From Rhabditoides inermis (taxonomy: Eukaryota > Nematoda > Chromadorea > Rhabditida > Rhabditidae): a stretch of DNA of 64,000 bases. Positions 11,967 to 25,227 of the stretch are shown here, one piece after another. The notes beneath the pieces were generated by a model, which made no database searches, had not been told where the DNA came from, and saw nothing but the letters and a program-made list of their open reading frames with translations. The translations under genes and the position numbers were made by a program. The stretch spans positions 246,001-310,000 of the forward strand of contig CAWZYM010000045.1 in NCBI GenBank assembly GCA_963966185.1. The letters run 5' to 3'. The stretch's first letter is position 1. Every line of letters begins with the position of its first letter.

Positions 11967-13635
11967 TTCGTCACTATATATATATATATATATAGTGTCA
12001 CTATAGTTCAGTTTAGTAGTGATGTCGAGAGCGGTTATGTGCTTGTATATGTATGATAATACCCTTTCTCTCTTCAAGTCTCTCGCTATTTGACTTGCGG
12101 ATGAGGAACGTGACATCCCCGGGGCAGTTGGATGTCCTCAGCACGTCAACCATCAACTACAACTTGAAAATTGACCGTGGTATTGCAGATCATACGAACA
12201 CTAACCACAACAGATTGTTGAGAAGATGTTTATCCATATTTCAGTTTCAAATCGCGTGCGCGGTGAACCCGGCGCGAGTTGTACGCTGCCGCGGGGTAAG
12301 AGAGGAAAGGCATGTGCTATTGTATGGCTGTGATTATATCGAGAAGCTGCGAGTTTCCGCTCTCTGTCCGCTCTAAAATGTTCACGGACCGTTTGGGAAA
12401 GTGGGACGGTGAGCCAGCGAACGTATGAGCCATTTTGAAAGATCATTCAATGTTCAATACTTTAGTGAACACACTCATGCAAGCTCATGATACCATACCC
12501 ATACCGCATTGCACAACATCTGGTTGTTTGTTATTTTAGACAGCTTCCATTTTGCAAGGCGCGTCCCCCACATATAGCACTACGATTGCTTTGTCTACAT
12601 AACATCATGAAGGCAAGACATATTGTATCTGGCTAGAGTGCCTAAATGAATACGAATGCATAATTGATGAATCGCTTTCGGCACACACTGTGATTTGTGT
12701 TGCGTTTGTGAGCATAACACGGGTGTTACGAACGGAATGTTGGCAAGCGTTTTTTCAGACAACAGACCAGAAAAGATACGATATTGTTCATTTAATGGTT
12801 TGCAGTTAACAAAGAAGTACTTACCACTGCTGATTTGCGCAAGTGTTTTACGTGGGTATACGGTGTGTATGTGGTTTAGGTTTGCAGGCACAACATACAG
12901 CTGTGAGCTGTGAGCTGTGAGAGCGTACCCTGCAGATGTGTATGTAGAATGTAGAAATGGAAGGAATTCCCACCCCCTAGTGTACGCATGAGGTTTCACC
13001 GAGCGTCGCGTGACTATTAATGGGCTGCCGAGCATAAATCATCACTCACGTCTTCTTCCCACTCACATTATACACAACCACGCCACCCAAAAGAGATTAT
13101 AATGTGTTTATTGTTTTTTTGTACGGTATATTACACAGATACTCGCAGAGTAATCGGATATATAACAAGAACAACAGAAGCCATATCAGGTCCCAGAACA
13201 AGTGGTTGGAGTGGGGGTTTTGAGGCGCGAGCTGGCGTGCGGCGAGCAGCGACGCGACGCGACTTGCCGTGCGGCAGTGCACGTCGTGCCGTCACCCGCC
13301 GCCGCCGACGTCGACGCCGTATTATACACGTCTCTATCCCAGTAGCCAAAAAAGTAGAAAGGAAGGGCCGTTACACAATGAGAGTGGATATATGAATATA
13401 TGTGAGTGTGTGGTGGTTACAACGTAGGAATACACGCGTGAGGGGTAATGTACTGCGATGTGTGACGATCATTCGATCACAAGAAGAAAAGTCAAAGACA
13501 TCAGATACTACGAAGATAAAACGCTACGTGTCGAATACAAGTTATATACACCGTCGCCGTCAAGGAGGGGGTAGCACACTCGATCGTCTAGGCACACTGC
13601 TCTGGAGCCACGCCCACTAGGGCGCCGCCCCTTTT
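11967..13635. other. Spacer between TULP4-like and TENT5-like genes
   Basis: An (AT)n tract lies at about 11977-11993 and a purine-pyrimidine GC-rich patch with CGACGACG-type repeats at 13290-13325. The open frames here are short, with no splice support or family signature. I see no gene. Confidence 0.4.
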
Positions 13636-13945
13636 CTAGACAACAGGAATCCATTGGCTGGCGTTCGGTGGCATGTAGAGGAGCGTTTGCCTCGGTCCTC
13701 CGCTCTCCGATCGGCCAACACAGTTGATCAACTCCCATGCAAGACGGTCGATCATCTACAAATGGTTTCGTTTCGATTTGATGATGGCAGGTATGTGTGG
13801 AGTGTATGAAAGTGTATGAAAGTGTACGATATACAGTACCTGGAGTGTCTGCCGCCGCTCATGAGACATGAGACACACAGTCGACTCGCCGATCACCTTG
13901 TACAGCAGAACCAGAAAGTCGTATTTGGCCTAAAAGGGAGGGGAT

Positions 13946-14038
<93 letters not shown>

Positions 14039-14722
14039 GTACCTGCGAGAGGCTGAGAGAGGTGGTGCTGGGTGTGTGTGAAGTGGAAGCCTCGGAATCG
14101 GTATCGTCACCGCTGGTCGAGCACTGAAAGAGCTACGGTAAGAGTACAGTGGGATACGAAATAAGGTAACTTTCTCACTCACAGCATCCGAAATGGTTCC
14201 GAAGTGGGAGTCGAGGTAGTTACGGAGCTTCACCTCCTGCTGGGCAGCGTCCGGGAAGTCGATGAAGAAACGAGAGCACATGTACCTGCAAAGGGAGACG
14301 GTTCTCTCTCCTCCTCCCTCTCTCTCTCTCCCTCCCTCCCTCCCTCTCTCTCTCTCCCTCCCTCTCTCTCTCTCTCTCCCTCTCTCTCCCTCTCACTCAC
14401 TTCTCGAGTAGCCTGCACTTGTTGGGTCTGGCCGCGCGGTATCCCCTCGTCAACAGATGGCAGTACTTGAGCAGTCCGCCTCCCCTGATCTCTTCCGGTT
14501 TGCAGGTGTCGATCAACCGACGGTGCAGGTGACCGAGAGCCTGCAACGAGAGCGGTGAGGGGCGGGGCTTGAATGGGCGGGGCTTACCATGTCGATGTCG
14601 CCAAACATGCTCTCCACCACGACCTTCGGATGGGGATGATCAAAGTCGTCGAGGAGCGAGTCGAGCTCGATTTGGAACGAATCCACGGAGAACTCGAACT
14701 GTCGCCTGCAAGGAAAGTAAGT

Positions 14723-14767
<45 letters not shown>

Positions 14768-16153
14768 CCCCCCCCCTCTCTCTCTCTCTATCCTTTCTCT
14801 CCACTCACCTCATTCGGTCGACGAACTTGAGTTCGATGCACTTTCCGTAGTCGTTGTGTAGTGAGAATAGTGACCAGCGGTCGTTGTCCGAGTCCACCTT
14901 GACCATCTTCCGGATGTAGATGTCCTTGAGTGTCTCCATCGAGATGCGCGATTTGTTCGTAGAATCGGGCATCAACTCCACAAGAGCGTCGAACACAGCC
15001 ACGCGCACCTGGAAAGGGAGACGGTTAGAGAGGGAGAGAGGGAGGGAGAGAGGGAGGGAGAGAGGGAGAGGGAGGGAGGGGAACGAACCTTCTCGAAGCT
15101 CATCTCGTCCAGCAGGTCAGTGGGGAAGATGAGGTCGAGATCGGAGAATGCGAACTCGTCTGCCGCGACGACGTACGACGCGGCGCCGCCGTTCAGCTTC
15201 ACGCATCGAGGGGCGATCTGCTTGGCACTGAAACACACACATACATTGCATTGTTGTGCTTGTTTGACATCGATTCGGCTGTTTGCGGAACCCGCATTGC
15301 CTGAATGGCGGTGATGTTTTGAACAGCCCCATTCTCCACACCACATCATTCCAATTACGTAGGACACATATCCGATTATCACGCCCGCCACTCGCACACA
15401 ACGAGGTTGCAGCCAATCTACAGTACCCCCATGATGTGCAGGTTCACTCACCGCAGTTGCCTTCGCACGCAGGTGATGAGATCAAGTAGGCGGACGGAGA
15501 TGGTGGGGAAGTTGCCGCGTCCGTGTATCTCCACGCGGTCATCCAGAACAGTCCGCAGACGGTCGATCTGCAAACCAATCGATAGTCTTATCATCCACAG
15601 ATCAACAATCGATGTGGTGTTGTTGTGTGTTATCAGAGAGCATGGTTGGCGCGCGTCACGGCGCTATATTGCTTGCAATCTGCCGCATTGATCACGAGTC
15701 GCCGCCGGTTTGCCGTGCTCCCCCCAGGAAACATCGATTCCACATCGATCCCATCGCATGCGCCATACCATTGAACGGCTGCGTGACGGTGTTATAAGAG
15801 TGAAAGAGGATAGAGATGAGAGAGCGGGAGTAGAGAGGGATGGAGGGAGAGAGAGAGGGGGGGGGGAAGGGAAGGGAAGGAGATTGAGGGCGCGTCGCTG
15901 GGATGAACCTAATTGCAAGCATGTGTGGTATGCACAGAGCCGCCCCGACACATGCAAACATGTGATATACAGCACGTATAAGGGGAGAGAGAGGGGGAAG
16001 GGGGACGAACGACGTCAATGGACACGGCTGTTCACACACGGTAGCCGGTGCGGGTGGTACTGTAGGTGAAACATGTGTGCTTGGAAACATACATACCTGT
16101 TTGATGTTGAGTGCACACGAGGAGGAGGGAGGTGCGCGACACTCTTCCTTCAT
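13636..16153 (-). CDS. TENT5/FAM46 non-canonical poly(A) polymerase
   Basis: Terminal nucleotidyltransferase of the TENT5 family, which by family knowledge extends poly(A) tails of selected, often secretory, mRNAs. Ten exons in coding order: 16097-16153, 15452-15567, 15089-15227, 14809-15008, 14588-14705, 14401-14540, 14183-14285, 14043-14123, 13840-13929, 13636-13755. They sum to 388 codons and the frame closes, giving 387 aa, the usual size. Signatures are IHGRGNFPT, the catalytic region KLNGG...[13 protein letters not shown] (a G-G then D-x-D), [65 protein letters not shown] and HERRQTL. The family's C-terminal Tyr-Pro-rich end is represented by LLYMPPNA. A Ser/Thr/Asp insert ([14 protein letters not shown]) lies between the helical C-terminal elements. 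Introns carry (GA)n on the sense strand. Confidence 0.93.
13949..14037. repeat. (CT)n microsatellite
   Basis: Near-pure CT with three TTT interruptions, in the intron between TENT5-like exons 14043-14123 and 13840-13929. Further CT-rich tracts lie at 14303-14400 and 14723-14765 in neighbouring introns. Confidence 0.95.
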
Positions 16154-16841
16154 TCTGGTCGAACGAGCAGACGGCGTCGTCAGCTGAAGAGGATTGGAGT
16201 GAAAGGCGACAGTGACGAGAGGGATCAACAACGTGGGACAGAAGGGCGCGAATATGGTCTGAAACCAGCGGGCGGTCGGCACGCGTGCAAACTGTTGCAG
16301 CCTATGTGTGTGTTTGCCAATATGGTGAAAGGAAAGCGGAATCGCTCTCTCTCTCTCTCTCTTTGCCCGAAAAAAGGGGTGCGCAGAAAAAGAGTATCTG
16401 TTCAGCGACACTTCCGATAAGCTATGCCCATGTGCCGCACACGTTTTACTGCGATGCGATGCAGCTGCAGTTGCGGAGACGAACTAAGAAGGCGAATCAT
16501 AATGGGGAGCAGATGAAAGGGAATATGACGGGAGAGTGAGGGCGATCAATGGCCTTCTCGGGGCAGTCTGCACTCTCTCGTCGTCGCGCGCTCTCTAGCC
16601 ACACGCGAGCCCCGCACGTCACTCGGGCGTGGGGGAGAGGGAGACAGAGAATGGAAGAATGTTGACGACGCTGCCGCTGTGAATTATGACAATATCACGC
16701 CGCCGCAAAACAAACGATATGCTAATTGCAGAGAGGAAATGAGGGGGTTTCAAAAACAGGAGTGAGAGGGAGAACAAGGTGCGAGAGAAAGGGATTGAGA
16801 GAGGGAGAGGGTGAGAGAGAAGGGATGGAAAGCGAGAATGG

Positions 16842-16860
16842 ATCACCGACACACACACAC

Positions 16861-16898
<38 letters not shown>
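16842..16898. repeat. (AC)n microsatellite
   Basis: Dinucleotide AC array with a single CGC interruption, in the spacer upstream of the TENT5-like gene. Confidence 0.95.
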
Positions 16899-16902
<4 letters not shown>

Positions 16903-16981
16903 GGCAACACAGCCCACATGTGATGTAATGCAAAACATGGCAGAAAGAGGCAGCGGCTATCGGGAGGACCCCGGCAAAACA

Positions 16982-17023
<42 letters not shown>

Positions 17024-17455
17024 AGCGAGTCTATCACAGTTTGTGGATTGTGGTTTGGGGATGAGGAGATTATGAGAGTCCGAGTGTGGAATTCCACTCC
17101 CTCACCCACTCACACATACCCCGTGACCAATGAGGGGGAGAGTTGAAGAAATACGAAGGCGGCAAGGACGGAATACGGAATCGTAAAATAGAAATCTGGA
17201 GAAGTTGAAAATATCCGTCGCCTACTGAGCGCTACACTCCTGGAATAGCCACTGGGCTCTCGTTTCAGCTGACGGCGAGACGACGTCACGAGGGGGCGGG
17301 GCCGGATGACGTGAGGGGGCGGGGCGAGCCCCAGCCCGAGGCGAGAGTGACGTGCCCGCTCCGCCATGTTTTCTCCCTCCCCACTCACTCTCCTTCCCTC
17401 TCTCTCTCCCTCCCCTCTCGTCATAGGATATTGCGGGGGTGCGGAGTGGACGACC

Positions 17456-17458
<3 letters not shown>

Positions 17459-17534
<76 letters not shown>
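17459..17534. repeat. (GA)n microsatellite, about 38 uninterrupted copies
   Basis: The longest pure GA tract of the window, followed by a CAGTGATAG break. It produces long Arg-Glu and Ser-Leu open frames on the two strands that are not genes. Confidence 0.97.
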
Positions 17535-17536
<2 letters not shown>

Positions 17537-18011
17537 TGATAGAGGGATTAGTGCATATGCATAGATGACGTGAAAGACCATCGAAACACGAAACAACATC
17601 ACCTTCCGTCACAATTCAATTGCAAGACGAGGATGTGTTGAGTGAAAGTGGAAGTGAAAGAGAGAGGAGGAAGAGGAGGGAGAGGGGTGATGTGTGTCTC
17701 TCGAGTGAAGAGCAAGCGAGCATAGCAGCCTCGGCTCTGCCCGTTTTTTGACCGTTTCCGCCCACCAGAAAAGAGAGTGACGCGATAGAGAGAAAAGCCT
17801 CGACATATGCAACTCATCGCATATAAGAGAGCATACACACGGTCTAATGAGAGAGGGCGGGTGGGGATAGGAGACAGGGGCAAAGTCTACTGCCGTCTAT
17901 TTGCGGACTCGTCACACAGGAAACGTCAATGTAATGATATCAGGTTGTGGAATGATGCGAGTGAGAGTGAGAGTGAATGGTCTCTCCTCCCTACAAACAA
18001 CCCCGCGCCGC

Positions 18012-18029
18012 TTCCGGAACGTTCTAGAA
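18012..18029. promoter_or_regulatory. Perfect four-unit heat-shock element
   Basis: TTCCGGAACGTTCTAGAA consists of four alternating TTC/GAA pentamer cores with exact two-base spacing, the canonical HSF-1 binding array. CCTTCAGAAAG and an E-box CACGTG follow within 50 bp (18050-18070). The nearest gene start is that of the TENT5-like gene, about 1.9 kb away on the minus strand. Function is inferred from the motif alone. Confidence 0.6.
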
Positions 18030-19708
18030 GGCCGCGTGCATTCGGGAGGCCTTCAGAAAGAACTCACGTGACTTTCACTCGCATAGAGAGAGAGGTGAGA
18101 GGGGTGAGAGTGAGAGAGAGAGAGAGAGAGTGAGTGAGAGGGTGTGAGAGAGTGAGAGAGAGACAGAGCGTCAGAGAAAGGGATGGCCGGCTGGGCAGCT
18201 GACAATGCGAAATTAGCATCGCATCGCGTCACTTTCTCCGAGGGAGGCTCGACAATGAAGCTAGCATAGAGAGAGGGGGGGAAAGGGTGAGAATACAACA
18301 GTTGCAGGCTCCTCTTCCTACTCCTGCCGCCACTCATTCGCTATTAGAGCAGGCAATGACCAAATGAGGGAAGGAGGGTATTTCGGTTCCGGAAACGGGG
18401 CGGGGAAGAGTTATGGGGGAGCGGCGACTAGTCGACACAACCTTGGCCGAATAGAATGTGAGTGCGTAGAACGGTCTACTTCACTCACTCGGCAGAGAGA
18501 AGTGCGGTCGAGTGCCGCCGGAGAGCTTTCAAAGACAACGAAGATCCGGACCACACACTACGCTATTGTCTCTTTCTCACTCTATCTATATCCCGAGGAT
18601 TGTCACACTCATCCTTGTATAATGGCGAATAGCTATAAAATGTAGAAATGAAGATAATCTGGAAAAGAGAGGGGGGAAGCCATGGCGAGGGTAGGAGAGA
18701 GGGAGAGGAAAGCGGTTGGCAGCCAGATTGCAGATTGCAGCTGCGCTCTTCTATGAGCACAGATGCGAGGGAAAGTGGATGAAACCAAACACAACGACCA
18801 AAGTCCGCGCACCAGCTTCGCGCTACGGTCACATGTGATGCGCGTCACCGTCCATTGTTGGCGCGCACGCGGTGTCAGGGTCCGGCCCAGCGCGTTATCA
18901 AGCAATGCACGCATGCGCATATACGGTAGCCATGTAGCGTACATCCGGAAACTAATAGACGGAAGCGCGAATGTGAGAGCATCGAAAGTGCATACGGGGA
19001 CACATTTCCATTCAGGGAAAGGGTGGCACCCAGAGCGAAGGCCCTTCATATACCCTCTCCCCTTTCTCCCTCTCCTCTCTCTCTCTCTCTCTCTTTTTCT
19101 CCACTAGTATAGATAGTGCCTGGGGGTGGAGCGCCCGCACCGCCAGACATTACTATTAGCAGCCCCCGGCGTTTCGATCCCCTCTCGATGACTGTCTAAA
19201 GGGATATTGCTTCTCTCTCCCTTTCTAAACAGAGACACAGAGAGAACCGAAAAATGAAACAGAGACACGGACGGATAGTGGGTATACACATCCATAGTGT
19301 GGTGAGTGAGGAAAGGAGGGGTGAGTGAGTGAGAGAGAGAAGGAGAATGAGTGAATGAGTGGGGGTATACGACTCGCCTAGCATTCCTGTCACCTCCTCC
19401 ATTAATCGAGTCACTCACTCCCGCCTTTTCTCTCTCACTACCAAACACATGCATTCCATGGGCCAAGGTAGTGAGACTCTCCAGTGACGTCATTCGGGTT
19501 GTGTAATTGCCTTATACGGAACGGGTTTCGATCGGTTTCTGGCAATCCGCTCGTCGCTCGGCATCAGCCGATACGCAGCGAAGCCGGGTGGCGATACGCA
19601 GCGAACGTGCGATCGGCACTCGGCTTATCACAAGCCCCCGCGACAGAAAAAAGAGATCGGTTCAATCACGCGTCCGCACATGGCAGTGCGAACTCTCAGC
19701 GAACAAAC

Positions 19709-19755
<47 letters not shown>

Positions 19756-20045
19756 ATTTTCCCTCTCCGAACTATATTCCCCAAACTCTATTGAGAGATT
19801 GGGCAAATGAGAATGAGTCATTGCAGAACAGCTGACATCGTCTGGGGGAATGAAACAGAGCAGATGAAAGAGGGGAAGGGAGAGAAAACGGCTGAAATTA
19901 GCCGTGGAATATCCGAGAAAGAGTGGCTGGACTGCAACCTCTCGCGACTCTCCACCCACTGCTGTAATCCCAATCTTTTCTACTTACTTTCTCTCTCCCG
20001 CCAGTTTGATGCAGCAGTATGCACGAACAATCGTAGTGTCCAGTG

Positions 20046-20086
<41 letters not shown>

Positions 20087-20236
20087 GGGAGATGGATAGT
20101 GTTTCGTTGTGCGCGCTGGGTACAGGGTGCCATTGAGCTGTTTCTCCTATTTCCGTCTCTCTCCCTGCACCCAACATCACATTCTTGCCACTTTTTATCG
20201 ACCGTTTGTGGTATGTGGCAGACTAGGTACCGGGTC

Positions 20237-20283
<47 letters not shown>

Positions 20284-20549
20284 TCTCTGTATCGCCATGT
20301 CTCATGAAGGTCAATCGACGAAAGCGAAAATGGCAAAACATCGACGCCGCGTTGCACCAGGTGAGAGATGTTGTGCGGCCGTGTGCAACACCGGCACATA
20401 GTGCACGATCAAACACTACAGAATAAGCTTTTCAAAAGCGGTTATGCGCCTCGGCAATTACATGCGGATTTCGCGCAAACATCCCGTTCGTTGGTTGTGG
20501 GTTTTGTCCACGCACATCTCTCTCTTTCTCCCTCCTTCTCACTCCCTCC

Positions 20550-20588
<39 letters not shown>

Positions 20589-20783
20589 CTTCCCCCTCCC
20601 TCTCTTTTCTATGAGCCGATTTCGGGCAACGTTTCGAGCATAACTGTATGGGGAAGAGTTTGTTATATCAGCCGGGGAGACCGACAATGTTTTTTTTTCA
20701 CGGGGATCAACAATCAGACACACGACAGTGTGTCGATTTGGGAAACGTGATAGAATAAACTGTCGAGGAAGTGGAAGTGATGG

Positions 20784-20797
20784 AGAGAGAGCGAGAG

Positions 20798-20841
<44 letters not shown>

Positions 20842-20849
20842 GGGAGGGG

Positions 20850-20906
<57 letters not shown>
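20784..20906. repeat. (GA)n microsatellite, interrupted
   Basis: Two GA arrays split by a GATGGGGGAGGGGCAAG insert. Purely repetitive, in the spacer. Confidence 0.95.
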
Positions 20907-20910
<4 letters not shown>

Positions 20911-22639
20911 TAGAAACAATATGTTTCCCGTCGAATCGATTGAGAGAAGGCAATCATATATATATAAATCTCCGAGAGAAAGAGAAGAGAAAGACAACAA
21001 CAATTTTGGAGATATATTAGGAACCGAGAAACGATAGTTTCGGTGCATTCTGTGAGAAGTTCCAGAAATCATGCAAGTAACAAAGGAAAGCCTTTACAAG
21101 GTCAGATCATACTGTGTAACTGGTAGGAGAGAGAGAGGGGGGGGAGAGATGTGCTCACCTCGACGTTGTTCACCTTCCTCCATGTGGTCTTCCTGCGGTG
21201 CACCATAGTTGGAGTGAGTGTGATTGGATCGGTTACCCTGCAACACCCAATACAAAACACATCCGCACACAAAACATGGGGGCGAATCACACCAATATCA
21301 ATATATCATCGCGATAGCGTCACACACTGACGCCACAGCGCCCCGCTTCTCACACGTATATATCGAAATTTCGGGAGAGATGGCAGTATAATGCGATGCA
21401 CATCAATTACAGAAAGAGGGGTGTGTGTGTGTGTGTGGAGGGGAAGCGATATGGGGAGACAAAGCGAAACGCGGGCGCGTCTGAATGTGATCGGAAACGG
21501 TGTGCCATATATGGATAAACAAAGAGAGGAGGGGGAAGGGGATGGATGGATGAGGATGGAAGGACGCCGGTGTGTTCAGCTGGTTGTGGGGTGGTGGTGT
21601 GTGAAAGGGGAAGGCGTGACGTGAATCTGCCTCGCCGATCGAATGCCATCCCCCGTGTGGGCGGGGCCGATGCGGCGAGAGAGCGCGCGGATCGAGGAGA
21701 GCGCCAGACGATCAGCGCCCATCCAGAACAGCTGATCGCATCGATCAAGATACCGAAACAACACGAAAGAAGTAAACAAAATACACACATACATATATAC
21801 AAACATGCTAGGCTAGAGAAAGAGAGAGGATCCGATTGAACGGAGAAAACAATGCAGGCTTATCGGGGCCGCAGCCACGTAGTCTTTCTCCTGTTCCCCT
21901 AAGATAAGCAATATCTCCCCCCCCCCTCTCTTTCCACGACAAAAAGGAGAACTTAACGGAAATAGTAATCATACAGTAATTGTGATAAGGTTTAGGCGAT
22001 TGAGAGGTTAGGATGGGAAGAGATAGAGGGAGGGAACACTCTGCCGGGACGGGACAGAGCCGCAGGAATGCTGCATCTCATTGCGCGTCTTCCTTCCTTC
22101 TCACAGACCGGTTCTCCATCTTCCCCCGCCCTCTCCATACACCACACTCTCTCGCACCATCAATGCAAACCAGTATAGATCAGCCTGTATCACTTGTCAG
22201 AGACGGATGCGGGTAGATCAGTAGGTGTTGGTTAGGAGGTTAGGGGTAGATCAAGCACTTATAGAGTGCGGGTGCACTTTGGTGTCTTTTCGAGAGGGTT
22301 CCAGTAGTTGCGCATAGATAGTGGAAGAGGAACCGGACCGCAACGGTTGCATGATCGAAGAACAGAGAAAGCACTTTCCCCACTCTCCCTCGTCAACGGA
22401 TCAACAAACAGATCACGTATTATGAAACTCGTCGGGATTAGCATTCATCACTCGCTCTATCACTTTATCATTTTGATGACTAGCATGTGAAACAGTCTGC
22501 CCATGCGAACGCAAATAAACGAGCAGATGTCAACGAAAAACAGACAAAGGCATGAGAGCATAAGACGCGGCTAAAATACCCAAGTACAAATACGGGCGGG
22601 GATGAGAGATGTTTGATAGCTTGAGGGGGGGGGGGGAGG

Positions 22640-22680
<41 letters not shown>

Positions 22681-22804
22681 GGGGTGTCCGTGTGACCGTG
22701 AAAGCACATGCTTCATCTATCCGGCTTTTGTGTTGTTTTGACTGCCGACGTCAGCTACAGAGCGCGGGTCAGAGCGGGTTTTTGGGGCCGTGTGTGTATG
22801 GCAG

Positions 22805-22859
<55 letters not shown>

Positions 22860-23024
22860 CTCTCTCTCTCTCAGGGCGCGGTCCCACCAAACTGTATCAC
22901 ATACACACACCGCACATGCGCATTCCTGTAGATAGTTGATGTTGGTAGATCAGGCGGTATCTTCAAGTGTATCCGCCGTGTGACTGCCGCCGTGTTTTGT
23001 TGATTCTCTCTCTTTCTCTCTCTT

Positions 23025-23058
<34 letters not shown>

Positions 23059-23578
23059 TCTCTCTCTTAACTCATCTAGCTAGACAGTGCGAAGACGGTA
23101 CATTTGGACTCTGGCGGGCAGAATGTCGGCAGACAGATATCTAGAGAAACACATGACCTAAACAAGGAACAAGTCAGTAGGAGCGAAATAGCAGGCATTT
23201 CTCAACCCAACAGTTTTCGAATCAATCGCGTTTCAGCCACTCTTATCAGAGATTGGTAAGCAGACTGCAGCAACGTGTGAGGTCAGCAACATGTTGCAAA
23301 ATATTGCATAACAAGCGAGTTCGGTTTTGGCTTGTGCACAGTGTATACGTGCTTCTCACTAGCCACCGATATATCGGCACCACAAAACACTCGACACATC
23401 ATTTTTCTCCCCGGTAGACTGCGACACAAATCAGATTTTGTCACCTTGGCATTTCGCTAGCGTGTCTGCTGCTCTTTCGATTGCAGTAATGCAGTTATAA
23501 GAAAGTATGTCATCGATTATGGTTTATTACGACGAGTTTGATTGCTGGGATTATAGAATCATCATAGTAGTGACTGCA

Positions 23579-23782
23579 CTACTGACGTCTCCAATAGTAG
23601 CCCTGCGGAGCCATCGGCATCTGCTGATACTGTACCGGCTGCACGTACGTCATCTGAGGAGCCGGTCGATACGCCATCTGAAGAGCAGGTCGATACGTTA
23701 TCTGAGGAGCAGGTCGGTACGTCATCTGAGGCGCTTGGTAGGTCATCTGCGGCCGATACGTCATCGGAGCTGCAATATACAC

Positions 23783-23839
<57 letters not shown>

Positions 23840-25120
23840 TAGCTGGGGGGAGAATGAATGGAGACTCACCAGGTTGCTGGTATATCTTCTGCGGGTACGC
23901 AGGGAACGACACCACTGCGGGTCTGAATGGCTGTACTGGCTGAGAGTAGCCGGGAGCAGGCCGAGGAGCAGGAGCAGGGGTCATGTAGCGAGGAGCGGGA
24001 GCAGGAGCAGCCACAAGATAGCGGGGAGCAGGGGCGGGTGGAGCAGGGGGAGCAGGAGCAGGAGCGTACGTGAGCACAGGCGCGGGAGGAGCGGGGGAAG
24101 GATAGGTGGGGGCGCCCCTGGGGGGACACGGACAGTACTCCGCGTCGCTGCCCGGCTGCCCACTCGACCCACTCTGCCCAGGCACTCCGTCCGTTCCCGG
24201 GCGCCCCGCAGACCCCGGCCGCCCCGGCCCGCCCATCATACCAGGCGCCCCGTTCAGGCCGCGCGCGCCCGGTTTTCCGGAGGCTCCGAGGGGGCCGGGA
24301 GGACCCGGGGGACCGGCGGGTCCGGGCGCACCAGGCATGTACACCATCTGCACTCCTCCGCCCATTCCCGGCTCTCCAGGGGCACCCGGCATTCCTGCGG
24401 GTCCCGCGTCTCCGGGAAGTCCCTTCTGTCCCGGCTGACCAGCAGGTCCGGGCAGTCCAGGCCCTCCCTTGCATCCCGGCATGCCAGAGGGACCCGGTTG
24501 TCCGGATGGTCCCGGGGGTCCGGGAGGTCCGGGCGGGCACCTCACACATCCACCCGGGATGTCGTGGGTGACGGCAACGGATACTCCGGGAGCGCCCATT
24601 CGTCCCGCATCGCCAGGTAGGCCGTCGTCTCCCTTCAGTCCGGGCATTCCCGGGGGCCCGGGCGGACCGGCGGGGCACCCGCGCGATTGGGGGCCGCAGT
24701 TGCACTGACCAGCCTGTCGTTTCTCGCGGGAGAACAGAGAGGAGAAATTGGGAGGGGCGGGTTCTCCAGAGGGATTCGTATGCAGAGCCAGCAGACGCGT
24801 CCAAGAGTCGTCAGAGACGGTCTGAAAACGCGGTTTAGTTTGATAACCAGTCGATAACATACCTTGAACTTGTCCATACCACTGTGTACGTCGTGCTCCA
24901 ATTGACGAATGTCACGGACAACAACGGAAATCCCGCAGAGCAGGCATACGGTAGCTGCTAGCGCCGCAAAACAGGCCCCGCCCATATAGACCCCGCCCAT
25001 CGGAGACGACTTGGCGATATGAAAAGGGGCACGAGGAGCGCTGACTTTTATAGCGGTTGCTCTAGCGAGCGGTGGCCTTGGCAGGATGTGTGATGGGAGA
25101 GTGACCACCGCATCAGCCAT
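23579..25120 (-). CDS. Nematode cuticle collagen with Tyr-rich tail
   Basis: Three exons: 24863-25120, 23870-24821, 23579-23769. They close to 466 aa. The N terminus has a type II membrane anchor ([19 protein letters not shown], about residues 47-65) and a cuticle-collagen N-terminal domain. A furin-type site REKR lies near residues 118-121, followed by Cys residues near 126, 128 and 134, then Gly-X-Y blocks interrupted by Cys-containing linkers ([19 protein letters not shown]). This matches secreted cuticle procollagens, which trimerise and become cross-linked in the extracellular cuticle. The C-terminal 130 or so residues are unusual: Pro/Ala-rich with APAPRY units, then about six [12 protein letters not shown] repeats ending GYYWRRQ. 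Tyrosines in such a tail could form di- or isotrityrosine cross-links (inference). The second intron holds a (GA)n tract at 23787-23833. Confidence 0.95.
23787..23833. repeat. (GA)n microsatellite in collagen intron
   Basis: Pure GA array inside the intron between the last two collagen exons. The open frame that reads through it from the collagen is an artefact of missing the splice. Confidence 0.95.
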
Positions 25121-25227
25121 TAGATGGGAGCAAGGCCAACTCGGTCGGGAAACGCGAGTTTATCGAGTAATCACAAAACACGAGTAAGACAATGGAATAG
25201 AGAGGAAAGAAACATTATGTTGAGTAT

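Larger units (their letters stand above)
16154..23578. other. Large microsatellite-rich spacer
   Basis: No gene is convincing. Simple repeats include (CT)n at 16346-16360, (AC)n at 16842-16898, (GA)n at 16984-17014 and 17459-17534, (CT)n at 19711-19752, (GA)n at 20048-20082, (CT)n at 20240-20282 and 20543-20584, (GA)n at 20784-20906 and 22639-22677, and (CT)n at 22808-22873 and 23004-23066. A splice-bounded segment at about 21159-21239 (minus; acceptor TTGCAG, donor GTGAGC) could encode TMVHRRKTTWRKVNNVE, perhaps an alternative 5' exon of the TENT5-like gene, but I could not join it in frame. Confidence 0.5.

Noticed and set aside
13131..13349. Candidate last exon of the TENT5-like gene with SLLAARQLAPQN-like peptide
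   Set aside because: It resembles the family C terminus only loosely and has no acceptor in phase. The exon at 13636-13755 joins in frame, matches QTL...LA...YMPP and ends in a stop.
17222..17612. Open frames of Ser-Leu or Arg-Glu runs
   Set aside because: They translate (CT)n/(GA)n microsatellites. The same holds for similar frames at 6547-6731, 13816-14281, 19484-20298, 20442-21072, 22677-22935 and 29838-30536.
23562..24860. 432-aa collagen frame taken as one exon
   Set aside because: It reads through the donor at 23869 into a (GA)n intron. The spliced form gives the MTYRP tail and a proper stop at 23579-23581.
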